From: Choristoneura fumiferana
Lineage: Eukaryota; Arthropoda; Insecta; Lepidoptera; Tortricidae
Length of the DNA: 64,000 nt
NCBI RefSeq assembly: GCF_025370935.1
Contig: NC_133479.1
Location: forward strand, 20,181,437 to 20,245,436
Direction of reading: 5' to 3'
The position numbers and the translations under genes are program-made. Under the pieces are notes generated by a model that was not told the DNA's origin, made no database searches, and was given only the letters and a program-made list of their open reading frames with translations. Positions 1 to 10,533 of this stretch are shown here, one piece after another; positions within the stretch are counted from its first letter, which is position 1; each line of letters begins with the position of its first letter.

Positions 1-1
1 G

Positions 2-3000
2 GACACAGCGGGGCAGGAGCGCTTCCACACGATCACCACTTCATACTATCGTGGTGCCATGGGCATCATGCTGGTCTATGATATTACTAACGAGAAAACC
101 TTTGACGACATCGTCAAGTGGCTTCGGAACATAGACGAGGTAACAATAATCATTTGCTTTGCCCAAACTGAGCAGTTGCCTCAGGTGTCTTAAGCACTTA
201 ACATGTGTGATGGCTCATACACATTTTACTTATAAATTACCAACACAGTCTAAATTTAAGTCTGACTCCATATTAATAAAGTTCAGTATGTCAAAAACGG
301 CTGAACCGATTTTGATAAAACATGTCTAAGAACCATCGCTAGAAAACTTGCTTTCAAATAAAAACATTCAAATCGGTCCACCCGTTTAAGAGCTATAGTG
401 CCACAGACACATAGCGGTCAAACTTATAACACCTCTCTTTTTGCATGGGGGGTTAAGAATAGAAGTTAATAATCTATTTGAAATCACTACCAATGGATTT
501 CCATTAGCCCAAATGGCTTGAAACATTTGAATCTAAAAATATAATAATAATAAAATTAAATAAAATATTTTAGCAGCAATGTTGAAAATAATGAACTGAA
601 CTGTTGAGTACAATGACAATAAAACATTACATAGCACAATGACAATAATAGCACATGCTAACAGATATATTACACCTGCAAAAATAGATCGATTTGACCA
701 TGGTATGGCAGCACTACATCCCTAATATGAATAAAACTATTCATAATCTGTGTGTTTATTAGAATTAATCTATTTTTACAGATATCTTTTCATTCTACCC
801 AACAGTTCATCAGCTCACAATTAATTCTCAACATCACAGCTAAAATTATAAATGACACATTGAGATAACATAACTGTGTTGTAATTGTTTATGGAAGTTG
901 AGATTAAACTAACATTTTTTTTTCCTTGACTGATATAAAATGACTGCAACAAGTGTTTGTCACAAATAGGAAAATACCTAGGGATTTATTATTGTTATCT
1001 TGCATGTTGTCTTTATCCTCATGATAGTAGTGAGCGCTGCACCCACTGGTGTGACCTCAAAGCCTAGCAGATAAACAATACTTTTTAATAATAAATAACA
1101 ATATTTCTCTCAATTAAATCTGAGCTAACTTAAGACATAATAAAAAGTAAAGATAAAATTCTGCTACTAAATGAGCCTGACAAAATATACTTTGCAACCA
1201 AAGTGCACTACCAGAGAAGGAAATTACCTGCCCTCACTTTATTCTTTGCAGAATTCTGTTATATTTATACATTGATCTGCAGAATTAACAAGGAAATAAT
1301 TCATTTGTTGCATTAGTAATTTACAATTTCATATGAATACTGGAAAATAACTTCAATTTATTAAGTTGTTCAGTCATTACTTGCAACAATATCTAACAAG
1401 CTGACATTCAACACTACACTAAACTATCAACAATACAGTTGTATTGTACAGTTTCATTTGGCAGTAGTATCAATCTATTGACCCAGTTTCTGGCCTATTT
1501 TGAAAATAAAAGATTTTAAATAATATATTGAATCAGGCATTACTTTGCAGAGGTCCATATCATTGAACTGAAAGATTTGTTTTTGAGCACAAGCTGAGTA
1601 TGAGTAAGCATTGTGGTGTGTTTCCAGCATGCTAACGAAGATGTGGAGAAAATGATCCTCGGCAACAAGTGTGATATGGAGGAGAAGCGTGCAGTCAGCA
1701 AGGAGAGAGGAGAAGCCGTAAGCATAGCTAATATTAATCTCTTTATAAGTTACTAACTTTATCCTATCCTGTGGCTTTACTCTTGTGGCAGAATAAAAAA
1801 TAGGCTAACTAGATAGCTAGCCAATACCAGTGGGATAGATGTCTCATGCGAATTTCGGGAAATCCCTTCACCTCACCTGCACCTCTATAAGTGTCTGCCA
1901 AGAAATATGCCTGCCTGAAGTCTTTTAATGTTATCTAATTTAATAACATTTTCGGAATATCAGAGTGGCGTTCATGAGACCGTGATGTGCGCTAAGTAGT
2001 TGTGTAAAGCTTGAAGTAATTAGCATCGCGCACACGTGTTGCGGGCTCGCGTGAGTCAGACGGGATCAAGGAACAGCGCTGGCAGTGTTATTAACAACCA
2101 GTGAGGAAACTGGTGTCTCGACAGGCAACTGCTTGGATATTTCCCCGTATTTTCAAAAGACTAACTTGTAACTGCGCGTATTCTGCATCGCGCTTGCCTG
2201 TTTACGCATAAAAGTCAAAGTCAAAATATCTTTATTCAATTTATAGACTAAAACAAGCACTTAATATGAATGTCAAAAAAAATCTACCACCGGTTCGGAA
2301 AAACCTCTCTTGAGAAGAATCCGGCAATAAACTCAACGAGGTTTTTTTTTAAACTGATTTACAATATTATTAAATGATATCTATACATCACAAGTATTTA
2401 ACACAACTTTGTTTTTAACAGAGTAGATGCTTTCAATCCCGTTTATCATAGCTTGACTTTTATCCTGTTTGAGTGTGTGTTTGTATATTACTTTATTACA
2501 ATCTCTGTTAGATGGTTGTAGTACATTGAGCCGCCGTTACCTCATCCCGCCTACCCGCGAGGAAGTCGGCTAGAAAAATTACGCGCATCCTCAGCAACTC
2601 ATTACTTTGTTTATTGCCGAGTTGAGGCCGAATTAATTGCTCCCGTTAGAAGCGCCGCGCCCGAAACCATAACAATGCTTATTGATTGAAGGCCTGATTG
2701 TTTACTATTGCTGGTTGATTAATACGAGTAACCATTTTTATTATACCTGCTATAATTCGGCCCTATGTGTGTCAGTGGTCGAACACACACATGATACACT
2801 TGGGTAATAAAACTAACTGGTCGATGTTTGTATGTACCTACATGAGAAGTATTTAAGAAAAACTGTTACGAAATAGAATCCAGAACAATGATTTTGAGAA
2901 TTACCTACCAATTTTCTGTTTGATAATCACAGAAATGTTTTACTTGGGCTTGGCCGACGTAGACGCAGTTTTTTTATGTTGTAATCAAAAGGTTGTAATT

Positions 3001-4172
3001 TACCTATATGGGGTAATATTTAAAGTTATTTCATCAAAATCGTCAACAAAATCAAAAATTATTCAATTTAGTTAAAAGATGTCCAAGGGGTGCAAGCAAG
3101 CGGTGTCGGTGTTGCGAAGGTGTGTCGCCATGCCTTTCGTAGTTGCTAGGGTGCCGTAGTCAAAGTTTTCTTGCGTTTTATACCCGGCTAATATAATAGA
3201 TCTGTGCACGCGGGCGAAGTCACAGTTAATAAAACTAGAATAATTCCATTTGTAATTGCTGTTGTCACTGAAAATAACTCGTTTAATGATTGTGCGTCGT
3301 TCGCCTCCGCACGACGGTTGTAAAAATACGTGAAATGTCACTTTCTCAATTATTTATGAGCGGCCGCGGCCGGCGGCTCGCGAGGCCGCACTCCACACGC
3401 TGAATTGTATCACAGCAATCTTTACTGTTAATGTCCAATTTCGTAATAGTAGTCCATCGATAGCTCGCAAATTATTTCCCAGATGAATTTCGAACTCCTT
3501 GGTGATCTATTGAATAATGTTTTTCCATCGTATTTTGTCGGATAAGTTCGTTTTTATCTTGCTATCTCAACTAGCTTCAGTAAACTTCAGTAAGCCAGTT
3601 GAGAAAGCGAGATAAATATGAACTTTTCAGACAAAATGCGATGGCAAAACATTATTCACTAGGTACATCTGTAAGCCGTTTATAGGGGTAGTACTTTGAG
3701 AAATACTCAAAGAGGTAGTAAGATTTCCCTATCGACGTCCCTACCCTACTTATGTTTTAAATACGAAGGAATATCTGTCATGTCTGTCTGCTGATCCGAT
3801 TGAGATAAATTTGGTAATGACATAGTTTGAAACCCTGAAAAGAACAATGCGTAACATTCGTGTTACTAGTGTTATGTAAATGCATACATCAAAGCTTAAA
3901 ATTAAACAAGGGCACCATTATCTATTGTTATGCGTGAGTATCTGTTTGTGTGGTGATGAGCGGGTCGTTGGCGGTTGCAGATCGCGCGGGAGCACAACAT
4001 CCGGTTCATGGAGACGTCTGCGAAGGCCAACGTGAACATCGAGCGCGCCTTCAGCGAGCTGGCCGAGGCCATCCTGGACAAGTCGGCCGGCCGCGCCGAC
4101 CCCGACGCCGCGCGCATCGCCGTCGAGCGCCGCCCCTCCCGCGCGCCCCCCACCAAGGCTTGCTGCACGTAG
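2..4172 (+). CDS. Rab10: Rab10 small GTPase, 3' three coding exons
   Basis: Coding exons are 2-139, 1628-1717 and 3981-4172, joined by GT-AG introns in phase 0. The visible protein starts at the switch II motif DTAGQERFHTITTSYYRGAM, continues through LVYDIT, the guanine-base motif GNKCDM and the ETSAKA motif, and ends KACCT with a CCX-type geranylgeranylation site. ERFHTITTSYYRGAM and KWLRNIDEHANEDVE match Rab10 better than Rab8, which has FRTITTAYY. The P-loop and switch I lie upstream of the window, so the gene is 5'-truncated here. Rab10 is a membrane-bound GTPase in exocytic, basolateral and dendritic vesicle transport; that is family knowledge. The last exon is far more GC-rich than the first two. 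Its C-terminal tail after ETSAKA is variable, as usual in Rabs. Identity is near certain at the Rab level and strong for Rab10. Confidence 0.93.
280..456 (+). repeat. Interspersed repeat, family with copy at 24095
   Basis: This segment in the first visible Rab10 intron shares several blocks with 24095-24366, including 'aagaaccatcgctagaaaac', 'cacccgtttaagagct' and the end 'ggtcaaacttat', then 'ctctttttgc' and a G-rich end. It is an unclassified non-coding mobile repeat. The copy here has only a short 'cagacacatag' where the other copy has a long CA array. Confidence 0.7.
457..1627. other. Rab10 intron, no further feature seen
   Basis: AT-rich intronic DNA between Rab10 exons. I see no coding exon, RNA gene or convincing repeat boundary. 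Confidence 0.6.
2211..2348 (-). mobile_element. 3' tail of a CR1/Jockey-like LINE
   Basis: Read on the minus strand, this ends with 'aataaagatattttgacttt' followed by repeated TTGAC units. It also contains 'gttgagtttattgccggatt' and 'aaccggtggtag'. The same order of blocks occurs on the plus strand at about 55340-55462, where it follows the end of a reverse-transcriptase-type coding sequence. It is therefore a 5'-truncated LINE copy inside the second visible Rab10 intron, antisense to the gene. The clade assignment is tentative. Confidence 0.75.
2349..3980. other. Rab10 intron, no gene
   Basis: Intronic DNA up to the acceptor 'ggcggttgcag' before the last exon. It includes a GC-rich patch near 3360-3400. 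Short open frames here lack conservation signals or splice support and are not called. Confidence 0.5.
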
Positions 4173-6626
4173 GCCCTCCCCCTCCCCCCTCCCCACACAC
4201 ACACAGCCGCAGCCCCCTGCTCGTACGCGCCAGTGCTGCCATATCTACCTACAAACTGCGATGGGTTTAGAGTTATTGAGTCGTTTGTACAGATTTGGGA
4301 GCACTGGACTCCACCAGGAGCGGCGTGAACGCTAACGATGCGAGTACTTAATGAAAACGGAATGTATTTTACGATTCTATTGGATTAGTGGGAAGTTCTG
4401 TACCCTTTTACAGACATACTGATGCGTCTTTCGCTAGCAACGCACGCTGGCCCCTGGTATCATTCGTGCGACAGGTGCCGGTATGATTCTCTCAAAGCTC
4501 CTGTGAAGTTGAATTTAAATCGAGTTCGGCCGGCACCTGTCGCCAATAATAAATACTTGAAATTGTTAATTTTTTAATCATGAGAGCCCTCAGAGTTTAA
4601 ATGTTTGAAAAAACCGCGAGCACAACGCATAATGTTAAAAGTTTACTGTCATGGGAAGTGCGGCTGTGCACCACAAATGCATTAAAATAATTGTCCAGAA
4701 CGAGTTAGCAATCAGAATAAGACGCGAGCGACCCGCAGCCGCAGCCCGCGAGCAGCTGGCGCGACGCCGCAGTGGCCCTAGCGGCCGACCGTAGCTTTCG
4801 ATAATATTTATATTTAACTTACTGTATAAGTAATGTAATAAGTTAGATCGCTTTGTGTTTAAACGTTAGGAGCTTGCGGAACAGTGGAGTCATTCGTCTA
4901 GTCGCAAATAATTATTAATTTCGGTGCAAAAACAAAAATCTCCGGTCGTGGTGGTGAGCTTGTGATCTCTTCCACGAGTTGATGTTGGACGCTGCGACGG
5001 CCGGCCGTCGGTTACGTTTGGCGTAGCATTGGATTGGCGGCAAATCTCATCGTTTTTTTAACTTTTGATATGATGTGAAAATAGGTATTAAGATCAAGTG
5101 GCCCTGGTTTCTTTTCAATAAAACGCAAGGATAGGTTTGGGTAAACTGCCGAAGACTCGCACATTTCATTCTTTGTGTATTCCACCGCTTAGTATAATCG
5201 CAGGTCAGACGTGTCGCGCGGCGTGCTAGATTGTTAAGATATTTCTCAACTACTTACTTTTATTATTATTACAACGGGAACATAGGGCGCCGCTATTTGT
5301 ATATAGGTACTTAAATAGATTGTCTTAATTCGTTATCGTGTTGGCGTAAACTGCGTTTACCTATATGAATGACGGATCGATACGTGTGAGCGCGATTAAG
5401 AGCAACGAGTTATTGCCGTAAGGATACGACACAAAATAATAAGAGTACGTAAGTTTGCTATTTACGATACTATCAATTATTAGTCTTAAATTTTTTATTC
5501 TATTGATGCGTCACATTTAACAGTGCAAAAGAAAATATTTCGAAAAATCAATCGTAGGTTAGCGTCATTCTTAATGCGTTGTTCAAACTGTGTTATTATG
5601 TTTACTGAAATATAAATTGGTGAAAGATGCTTGTATATGTATATTTGTAACGTGCAATAAATACACGAGTAAGTGCTCTGCTCGTACTTTTCGGCTCGAT
5701 ATTTTACAAGGTTTGAGAGAGCGCAGCGTCGCATTCGCGCGGCCAAGGGCGCTCGCCCTCCACGAGCGTTTAAAGCACTTGAGGGAAAGAATTATTGGCT
5801 GCAATAATACCTAGTGAAGTGATAGAGATGGCTGCCACAGTACAGCGTGCAGCGGACACGAACCGTGCACGGATCTGAATCATTCTGTTAACTACCCGGG
5901 ATACTCGCATGTTTTACTTAATTTATTTTAGTTTATAGTCGGGCCAGTTTTGATTAGTTTTGCTTGTTTCCGAGACTGGCTTCAGACCGTTTTAAAATAA
6001 AATACTAAATACAGTAAAAAAGTAACGATACAGTATGATATTAATTTTATAATATTGAATTTATAATTCGAAAAAACAATTTAAGGTCGGGACTAAAAAA
6101 GTCCCAGGCTTGTCGGATCAGATTTATAGTTCAGTATTTGAAGACTGTCTGAAGCCGGCCGCAGCCCGCTGGCGGTTTTGCTTTGCGGAACCATTGAAGT
6201 AACTACGGCGAATAATCCGATTTTGCTTGTTACTTAACATGCACTTCCACAACAATCTGTGAAGCAACTGGCGCTCGCCGCAGATGCCTTAGTTCTCTTA
6301 CACGTAACATGGATTAGGGTTATTTTATTTTGTATCACGCTAGATAATAGCTTTTGCTAAAAATGCACCGGAATCACGCCGGTGCATTTTTAACGGACGC
6401 CTGAACCTGAGGTGGTACCATATAACGGTCTATTGTTAACGTAATACACGTGGATTATACACTTTATACATAATACATCAATTCCTATTTTATCGTACGG
6501 TGTATGTGTCGTCGGTTTTTACCTGCTTTTATAAATAAACATCGGCATTGTATATTATGTTCATATTAAACGACCTATCGTAATCTGTTGTATTATTTAC
6601 TTTGTCACCGCCTTCAAAAAATAAAG
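4173..6626 (+). other. Rab10: Probable Rab10 3' UTR and flank
   Basis: No coding signal follows the Rab10 stop at 4170-4172. Candidate AATAAA signals lie at 5656-5661 and 6620-6625. The region is unique-looking and lacks recognisable transposons, unlike the introns, which fits a long 3' UTR. Transcript extent is inference only. Confidence 0.45.
6359..6391. other. Perfect 13-bp stem-loop
   Basis: The arms 'aaaaatgcaccgg' and 'ccggtgcattttt' flank a 7-nt loop. The position falls inside the presumed Rab10 3' UTR or just beyond it. It could be an RNA structure, or the remnant of a palindromic MITE. Confidence 0.5.
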
Positions 6627-7013
6627 AGACCTCATGTGAAGCCCATTTCTTAAAAAATCATAGTATCTATTAGTATTTTGGTATGAAAATGCAAAAAGTT
6701 GTATTTCATTGATGTACAGGATGGATGGAAAATATCTATGGGCCCGGGAGTACATCCTTTAGTTATCTAATTGCACTGAAAGGAAACATTCCCTTATTTT
6801 TTAAATGAAACAAAACTGCATTCAAAATTCTTCTAAACTTCGCTTTTCTCACCCGGGAATCGAACCAAGTAAAAAAAAAAAACATTCGCTAATTTATCAT
6901 ACGAAACGATAAGAATTATTGTTCAGGATAAAATTTGTCTAATAAATATTGCGGAGGGCAAAGTGACGTCTATATCAAATCGCGAATATATTATTTATTT
7001 TCTCTATTATTTA

Positions 7014-7155
7014 GGGGCTGTTTCACCATCCATCGATTAGCGTTAACCGACGGTTAAATGTGATGCCGTCTCCGTCTATTCGAACAAAACAAATAAGAGA
7101 CGGCATCACACCTAACCGCCAGTTAACACTAATCAATGGATGGTGAAACAGCCCC
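7014..7155. mobile_element. PIF/Harbinger-type MITE, copy 1
   Basis: The element is an imperfect palindrome with terminal inverted repeats beginning GGGGCTGTTTCACCATCCAT. It is flanked by the 3-bp duplication TTA at 7011-7013 and 7156-7158. A TTA target duplication with a GGG(G)CTGTT-type end is characteristic of PIF/Harbinger elements. There is no coding capacity. Related copies lie at 16620-16760 and 28832-28974. Confidence 0.85.
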
Positions 7156-7176
7156 TTAAAGTAACATCCCTTTAGG

Positions 7177-7298
7177 TACAGTCGAGTTCATAAACTTGTG
7201 ATCAAAAATATCTGAACACGACTATTGTTAACGGCGTAGACGCGTGTTCAGATATTTTTGATCAAATTTTTGCTTAGAAGTTTATGAACTCGACTGTA
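7177..7298. mobile_element. Palindromic MITE, TACAGTCGAGTTC ends
   Basis: The arms begin 'tacagtcgagttcataaact' and are repeated in inverse orientation at the other end, with an internal inverted block 'gatcaaaaatatctgaacac'. The TA at each end suggests a Tc1/mariner-like insertion preference. It is 122 bp, non-coding, and lies 19 bp after the TTA duplication of the Harbinger MITE. Confidence 0.8.
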
Positions 7299-7701
7299 CG
7301 CTATCTAAACAATGAGAACGTCATAATTACTTATTTCTTAAAATTACTTACAGGCACGCTAGTAAACAATAACTAATTGACCCACATAAATTAGCTGTCA
7401 CGAAAAAAATACATAACAATTAGTTAATGAGACGTCAAAAACAAACTGTTTATTCTGGAATCGATACAGGAAATTGATCGCAGCTCAGAAACAAACACGT
7501 ATTCTTTACACAGAATACTTTAGCTATAACTTCGTAGAGTGAGCAAGTGGGAAAGAGGCCCACTAACCAATGAATGATGTATCTAAACAAATAGTTTGTT
7601 ATTGAGTGGGTGTGAGGGTTATCGCGGGTCGCGGGCTCGAGACAAGTCAGTGCATTGCCTCGGCCGCGGCCGCATTCGCCGCCAACCGCCAGCGCCGCAC
7701 C

Positions 7702-10434
7702 ATGAGAGCCATGCGCGTGCTGCGAGCTCTGCTGTTGCTGAGCAGCCTACAGCTGGCAGCGTTTACTGAAAGTAAGTATTTTCTATTTTGTGTGCTTTTC
7801 TAATATTGATAAGTGGTCCTTGCTGATGATTGCTGTACCTATTGATCATTACAGTAACAAAAGTTGAAAACTAAAGTGACAATGAAGTTTTTTGTGGACT
7901 CGACCATCATTCTATGAGAGCCAGCGACTCGCAGGTCAAGAAATTTGTATTGTTTTAATGTTAAATGTATTGACATCGAATTTGTTGACTGTATACTTTT
8001 GACGAGTAGGTAGGTACTACGTATGTGTGTACCTATATCTACGTAGTAATCAATAGCATAACTTTAAAACCTATCTACTTCTGCCGCTAACTGTACTTAC
8101 TTGTAAATTATATTTCTTGCTCGTTTTTCATTAATTTCCACGCCAATATGCGCCACTTAAATCGTGCACCCAGGCCCCGTCTATTATGGCTCGCATATTT
8201 TTTTTCATCACACTTGCTCGTAAACAGTGTCATAACACGCAGGCTACCTTGGTTGCAACCCCCCAAATAAAATCTTCGACCTTAATGTGCTTGTCATGAA
8301 ACCCGTGGTCGGTAAATGAGTCATTGCGCGTACAAATTGTTTTGTCATGAAGCCCAAGGTCGGTAAATGAGTCCATGCCCGTACTGATGCTGCTGCAGGA
8401 CCACATGCACACGCACGTTGCAGCGGAAAGCGGCGCTACAAGAGCGCAGCCTAAGGTATCGCCAATATTTGGAAGAATTATATTTTTTTCTTTTAGAAAT
8501 ATAAAATTTTACTCGCAAATGTGATGAAAAACATTGTATGTCGCACGGGCGGTACTAGAATTACGAACATCGACTCATTAATGCTAATAGACTCTCGTTC
8601 GTAATTCCTTATTTACCGCCCTTAAGACACAATATACTACTGTTTTCTTTCCGGCCTTGGACATCGGACGTTCCACTGCGCGCGCTGTGGTCGTAAAGAT
8701 ACCTACTCAAGTTGGTCTCGCACAAATACGTTGAGCCGTTGCCTGCCTGCCTGTACGACTGTGAGTGTGTTCCAGTTCCAGCGGAATGCGTGATCGACCT
8801 GCGGTGCCGCGAGTGCGTGCCGGACGCCATGCCGCTGGTGGAGTCGCACCGCGCGGCGGGGGGCGCCGTGCGCCTGGCGCCGGGCGCGCAGCTGGCGCTG
8901 GCCTGCCGCGGGACGCGCTTCGTGGCGTACCCCACGCGCGAGGCGCTGGACGCGCGCTGCGAGGGGGGCCGTCTGCGCCTCGCCCACGACCACTCGCTGC
9001 GCCATCTGCTGGAGCTCGGCTGCCAGGAGAACTTGTTCGAGGACGTGCTGCACGAGGTACAACACGCGCCCGATACTAACGGCTAACGGTAACGGACAGA
9101 GATAGACAGCAGACAGGCTACCTGCTGTTCACCACGACAGTTGGCCGCTACATGCCTGACGTACTTCTTATGTCGTGTTCCTTCCTAGTAATCTTAACTT
9201 CGTGCTTGTGGCGAAAAACAAAGGGTTTTAACTACAAAGTAGGCCATAGTATTTGATAGGGTTTAAACGCCTAATATCACGAAACTCGGTTCACGCAGTG
9301 ACAAGCGACGCCCATCATACAGTTTGCAATAATTTAGCGACAGGCGTTATTCCTACTTTCCAAGACGTTATACATATTTAGCAACTACTTTTGGCGAATA
9401 GACTAGATATAGTATAGTGTCTTGTCTATTAAATTGTAATGGAACCTTTTGCACCGATAGCAATCAGACGATTGAATTCTATCGGCAGATACTTTATCTG
9501 TTGATTGGTACATGCAGGTGGAGCACTGCGGGCCGCCGCACCAGGGGCGCGCGTACCAGACGCTGTCGGCGGGCGGCGCGGGCACGCGGCACCTCGCCAC
9601 GCTCTGCTTCGACGCGGAGCGCTCGCTGCCGCTGCGGGCGCGCGCGGGCGCGGGGCCGGCGCTGCCGCTGCGCGCGCACCGCGACGGCGCCGCCCCGCGC
9701 AGCCTGCTCGGCAACTTCAACCAGCTGTTCGACGCGCGCGCCCGCGCCGACGCCGCGCGCCTCTACGGGGACGAGGCGCGCCTCAACCGGCGCCTGCGCG
9801 AGCTGCTGCGCCCCGACGACGTCACGCTGGCCGGCCACGAGCTGGCCGCCGCCGACCTGCTCGCGCCCGACTACTTCGACGACCAGGACCTGCGCGTGGC
9901 CGACTTCCCGTCCAACCGCGTGCTGGTGTGGCGCGCCGTCGCGCGGGGCAACCTGCACCGCCTGCAGCAGGACGTGGCGGCGCGCATGCGCAAGGCGCGC
10001 AACGCGAGCGCCGCGCTGGACGTGTGGGCGGGCACGCACGGCGTGATGTCGGTGCGGGCGGGGCGGGGGCGGGGGCGGGGGCGGGCGCGCGGCGCGACGT
10101 GTTCCTGCAGCCGGGGCGGTTCCCGGTGCCGCGCTACGGGGGGGCGCGGGTGCGCGCGGGGCGGCGCGCGCTGGCGCTCGTGCTGGTGAACGACCCGCTG
10201 GCGGCGGTGAGCGAGATCCGCGCGGCCGTGTTCTGCGAGAGCGCATGCGCGCGCGCGCCGTGGCTGCGGCGGCTGCTGCGCGCGCGCAGCTACGAGGTGC
10301 CGGCGCTGGGGCTGGTGTTCTGCTGCGACGCGCACAGCTTGGCGGCCGCCGTGCCCGAGCTGCCGCGCGACCTCATACGGGACGTCCCCGTCGGGACCGA
10401 CGGCATGCTGATCGACGACGACGACGCGCTCTGA
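7702..10434 (+). CDS. Secreted dsRNase-like DNA/RNA non-specific endonuclease
   Basis: Coding exons are 7702-7771, 8776-9056 (an in-frame alternative acceptor would give 8782) and 9518-10434. The start ATG has a good context (gcaccATGA) and opens a signal peptide, MRAMRVLRALLLLSSLQLAA. The mature part follows the insect dsRNase layout: an N-terminal Cys-rich segment (AECVIDLRCREC), then the NUC domain with LAGHELAAAD in the place of the usual ARGH motif, a conserved Asn in FPSN, GNL, DVWAGTHGV, and the C-terminal set FPVP, ALVLVNDPLA, CESACARAPWL, VFCCD, PELP. The third exon changes frame in a G-rich tract at about 10052-10100: either a consensus error, a real frameshift, or a 59-nt intron (10052-10110). 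The family digests extracellular nucleic acid, often in gut. The Arg of the RGH motif is absent, so activity is doubtful. A polyA signal follows near 10467. The family call is firm; the function of this member is not. Confidence 0.78.
8198..8645. mobile_element. Composite palindromic repeat, copy 1
   Basis: Two inverted-repeat modules lie side by side inside the second intron of the nuclease gene. The first opens with 'tttttcatcacacttgctcg' and closes with 'aaatgtgatgaaaaa'. The second opens 'tcgcacgggcggtact' and closes 'taccgcccttaagaca'. The same pair of modules occurs at 28986-29300. This copy also carries a diverged tandem duplication of about 60 bp around 8291-8385 ('ggtcggtaaatgagtc' twice). 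It is non-coding. Confidence 0.75.
9057..9517. other. Intron of the nuclease gene
   Basis: GT (9057) to AG (9517) intron, phase 0. I see no repeat or regulatory signal in it. Confidence 0.75.
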
Positions 10435-10533
10435 GTGATCGCGTCGACGGCTCCGGATATAACAAAATAAAATCAGTTGTGTGAAGAAATGTTTTTATTG
10501 AAAATATTACAGATATTTGATTTCCCCGGTCCC

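Noticed and set aside
9494..10246. Minus-strand frame of 250 codons
   Set aside because: It is the antisense shadow of the GC-rich nuclease exon and is Arg/Pro/Ala-rich without motifs.
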